Source of the DNA: Pseudoxanthomonas sp. CF125
GTDB lineage: Bacteria > Pseudomonadota > Gammaproteobacteria > Xanthomonadales > Xanthomonadaceae
Direction: 5' to 3'
Length of the DNA stretch: 64,000 nt
Assembly (NCBI RefSeq): GCF_900104085.1
Contig: NZ_FNLD01000001.1
Coordinates: forward strand, 1,123,935-1,187,934
Under the pieces are notes generated by a model, which saw only the letters and a program-made list of their open reading frames with translations, was not told the origin of the DNA and searched no databases. Both the position numbers and the translations under genes were made by a program. Shown here in pieces: positions 62,682 to 64,000 of the stretch (position 1 is its first letter; each line of letters begins with the position of its first letter).

Positions 62682-62758
62682 GCGCCCGTAGCTCAGTTGG
62701 ATAGAGTACCTGGCTACGAACCAGGCGGTCGGGAGTTCGAATCTCTCCGGGCGCACCA
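62682..62758 (+). tRNA. tRNA-Arg (anticodon ACG)
   Basis: A complete cloverleaf: 7-bp acceptor stem (GCGCCCG with CGGGCGC), D-loop AGCTCAGTTGGATAGAGT, anticodon stem CCTGG/CCAGG with loop CTACGAA (ACG at 62716-62718, read as inosine-CG), and T-loop GTTCGAATC. The encoded CCA is at 62756-62758. Confidence 0.97.
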
Positions 62759-62773
62759 TTAAAGAACGAAAAA

Positions 62774-62800
62774 GCCAGCGGGCGATCCGCTGGCTTTTTT
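62774..62800 (+). terminator. Rho-independent terminator after tRNA-Arg
   Basis: GCCAGCGG (62774-62781), loop GCGAT, CCGCTGGC (62787-62794), then six T residues. It is also preceded by an A-tract, so it may work in both directions. Confidence 0.92.
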
Positions 62801-62896
62801 GTATGTCCGCGAACGTGCGTCCTGCGGACCGCGACGCCGTCCGTTCCGCGTCCCGAAATACTTCGTCCGACCGCATCGGACCGATATCCTCAGGCA

Positions 62897-62926
62897 CAAA
62901 AAAACCCTGAAAATCAGGGTTTTTTT
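62897..62926. terminator. second terminator-like hairpin
   Basis: ACCCTGAAAATCAGGGT flanked by a run of A before it and a T7 run after it. It lies between the tRNA and the integrase, in a 313-bp gap that otherwise holds a small GAGTCC/GGACTC hairpin near 62942 and no gene. Confidence 0.75.
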
Positions 62927-63071
62927 GCTAGTGGCGGAGAGTGAGTCCTTTCGCGGACTCTATGGGTGTCCACTTCTATAGACAGGCACGCGCCGCTGCT
63001 GGGTTTCTCCTCCACACCTGACCACCCGAATCCACTACCATCGCACCTCGAAACATGGGGCGAATGGTGGG

Positions 63072-64000
63072 ATGGCGAGACCGATCAACAAGCTCAGCGC
63101 CAAGGCCGTCGCCGCTGCCAAGCAAGGCTACCACGGAGACGGCGGCGGGCTTTACCTGCTGGTCGGGCCCACGGGAACGAAATCCTGGGTCCTGCGCTAC
63201 CAGAAGGCGGGGAAACGACGGGAGATGGGGTTGGGGTCAGCAGCGGTCGTGAGCCTGCTGGAAGCGCGCCAGGCGGCCTTGCAGCAGCGCAAGGTGCTGG
63301 CGGCGGGCGTAGACCCGATAGCGTCGCGCAGGGCCGCTCAGGCGGTCGGGATGACGTTCGGAGAGGCGGCAGACGCCTACATCGAGTCGCATAAGGCGAG
63401 CTGGAAGAACGAGTCGCAGGCGGATCAGTGGACCCAATCCCTGAAAGATCATGGGCCGGATCGATCAATCCCGGTGGCCCAAGTGGATACCGCGGTGGTG
63501 CTCCGGTGCCTGAAGGCCATCTGGTCGGACAAGACGGAAACGGCCACTCGCGTACGGGGGAGGATTGAACGGGTGCTGGACTGGGCCAAGGTGACAGGGC
63601 TGCGCGAGGGTGAGAACCCGGCGCGCTGGCGGGGCCACCTGGACAAGCTGTTGCCCAAGCCGTCGAAGCTGAAGAAGGTCAAGCACCATGCGGCCATGCC
63701 CTACTCCCAGGTGCCGGCGCTGATGGCTCAGGCCCGCGAACGCAGCGGCATTGCTCGGGTCGCGCTGCAGTTCACCGTCCTGACGGCGGTCCGTACCAAC
63801 GAGGTCACCGGGGCGGTCTGGTCGGAGTTCGACCTGCAGGCCAAGGTCTGGACGATTCCGGCTGAGCGGATGAAGGGCGGGAAGGAACACCGCGTGCCGC
63901 TGACCGACGCGGCCATTGCGCTGCTGAAGAGGCTACCGCGCAACAAGCCGCCCTTCGCCCTGTCGGAAAACGGGATGCTCAATGTCCTGCGCCAGCACCT
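63072..64000 (+). CDS. tyrosine recombinase/integrase, P4-like, cut by window end
   Basis: At least 309 residues, continuing past the window. The N-terminal DUF4102-type domain begins MARPINKLSAKAVAAAKQ and has GDGGGLYLLVGPTGTKSW. An arm/core-binding region follows (TFGEAADAYIESHKASW). The catalytic domain begins near residue 210, with the first active-site Arg in LTAVRTNEV and a Lys in RMKGGKEHRVPL. The HxxR and Tyr boxes must lie outside. The ATG at 63072 is the first with the expected N-terminus. Its position 313 bp after tRNA-Arg suggests it drives an island integrated near that gene. Confidence 0.9.
   Translation, partial: MARPINKLSAKAVAAAKQGYHGDGGGLYLLVGPTGTKSWVLRYQKAGKRREMGLGSAAVVSLLEARQAALQQRKVLAAGVDPIASRRAAQAVGMTFGEAADAYIESHKASWKNESQADQWTQSLKDHGPDRSIPVAQVDTAVVLRCLKAIWSDKTETATRVRGRIERVLDWAKVTGLREGENPARWRGHLDKLLPKPSKLKKVKHHAAMPYSQVPALMAQARERSGIARVALQFTVLTAVRTNEVTGAVWSEFDLQAKVWTIPAERMKGGKEHRVPLTDAAIALLKRLPRNKPPFALSENGMLNVLRQH

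Noticed and set aside
62930..63000. TGGCGGAGAGTGAGTCC region as a proven attachment site of the integrase
   Set aside because: No second copy of this sequence is visible inside the window, so the attachment site cannot be assigned.

Overview
The window (64 kb, high GC, dense coding) looks like a chromosomal segment of a gammaproteobacterium of the Xanthomonadaceae/Lysobacteraceae type (Lysobacter, Luteimonas or Pseudoxanthomonas-like). The reasons are the Bcp/PhoH neighbourhood, the codon bias, the dispersed hairpin repeats near 34.6-35.1 kb, and the REP-associated transposase remnants. This placement is inference, because no rRNA or other marker gene is present.

Layout. (1) 1-5957: housekeeping genes on the + strand: the end of a Bcp peroxiredoxin, a PIN-PhoH ATPase, a DUF1275 membrane protein, a SulP transporter with STAS domain, ThiD, and an alpha/beta hydrolase. 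(2) 5906-9579: nucleotide-sugar supply: GalE on the - strand, a TviB-type UDP-HexNAc 6-dehydrogenase, and a UDP-uronate 4-epimerase. (3) 9675-18194: an export operon of outer-membrane lipoprotein (Wza-like), chain-length protein (Wzz-like), a P-loop-degenerate BY-kinase homologue, an outer-membrane barrel, and two tandem heparinase II/III-type lyases, closed by a strong terminator. (4) 27573-18267 (-): an assembly operon of deacetylase, O-antigen-ligase-like polymerase, flippase, CapK-like ligase, GT4, a second deacetylase, a deacetylase-like membrane protein with an LQW repeat, and GT2. (5) 27770-34607 (+): J-domain membrane protein, methyltransferase, glycosyltransferase, a Gfo/Idh/MocA-SDR fusion, and two CelD/BcsL-like acyltransferases. 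(6) 34608-43459: a structured repeat element, GNAT, a second flippase and an acyltransferase-3 on -, then GT4, AsnB-like amidotransferase and two methyltransferases on +.

(7) 43460-51968 is an accessory insert. It holds inverted repeats, REP-transposase fragments, a large secreted RHS protein followed directly by a small membrane protein (a candidate toxin/immunity pair), an orphan RHS N-terminal half, and a remnant of the 3' end of pnp. (8) 51969-62432: a PQQ-type sugar dehydrogenase, then an ACP / acyl-AMP ligase / NAD synthase / GNAT set, a deacetylase, GT2, the EpsB-like initiating sugar transferase, and a secreted beta-helix protein. (9) 62641-64000: tRNA-Arg(ACG) with promoter and terminator, followed by a tyrosine integrase truncated by the window end, which probably marks the start of a genomic island.

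Taken together, regions 2-6 and 8 encode one Wzx/Wzy-type exopolysaccharide system of the kind often found with exosortase A (EpsB-like starter, Wza/Wzz/EpsG-like exporter, AMP-ligase plus ACP, O-ligase-like polymerase, AsnB-like amidotransferase). No exosortase, EpsI, PrsK/PrsR or PEP-CTERM protein was recognised here. The polymer is probably uronic-acid-containing and heavily modified (acetylation, deacetylation, methylation, amidation), with two dedicated lyases to trim or release it.
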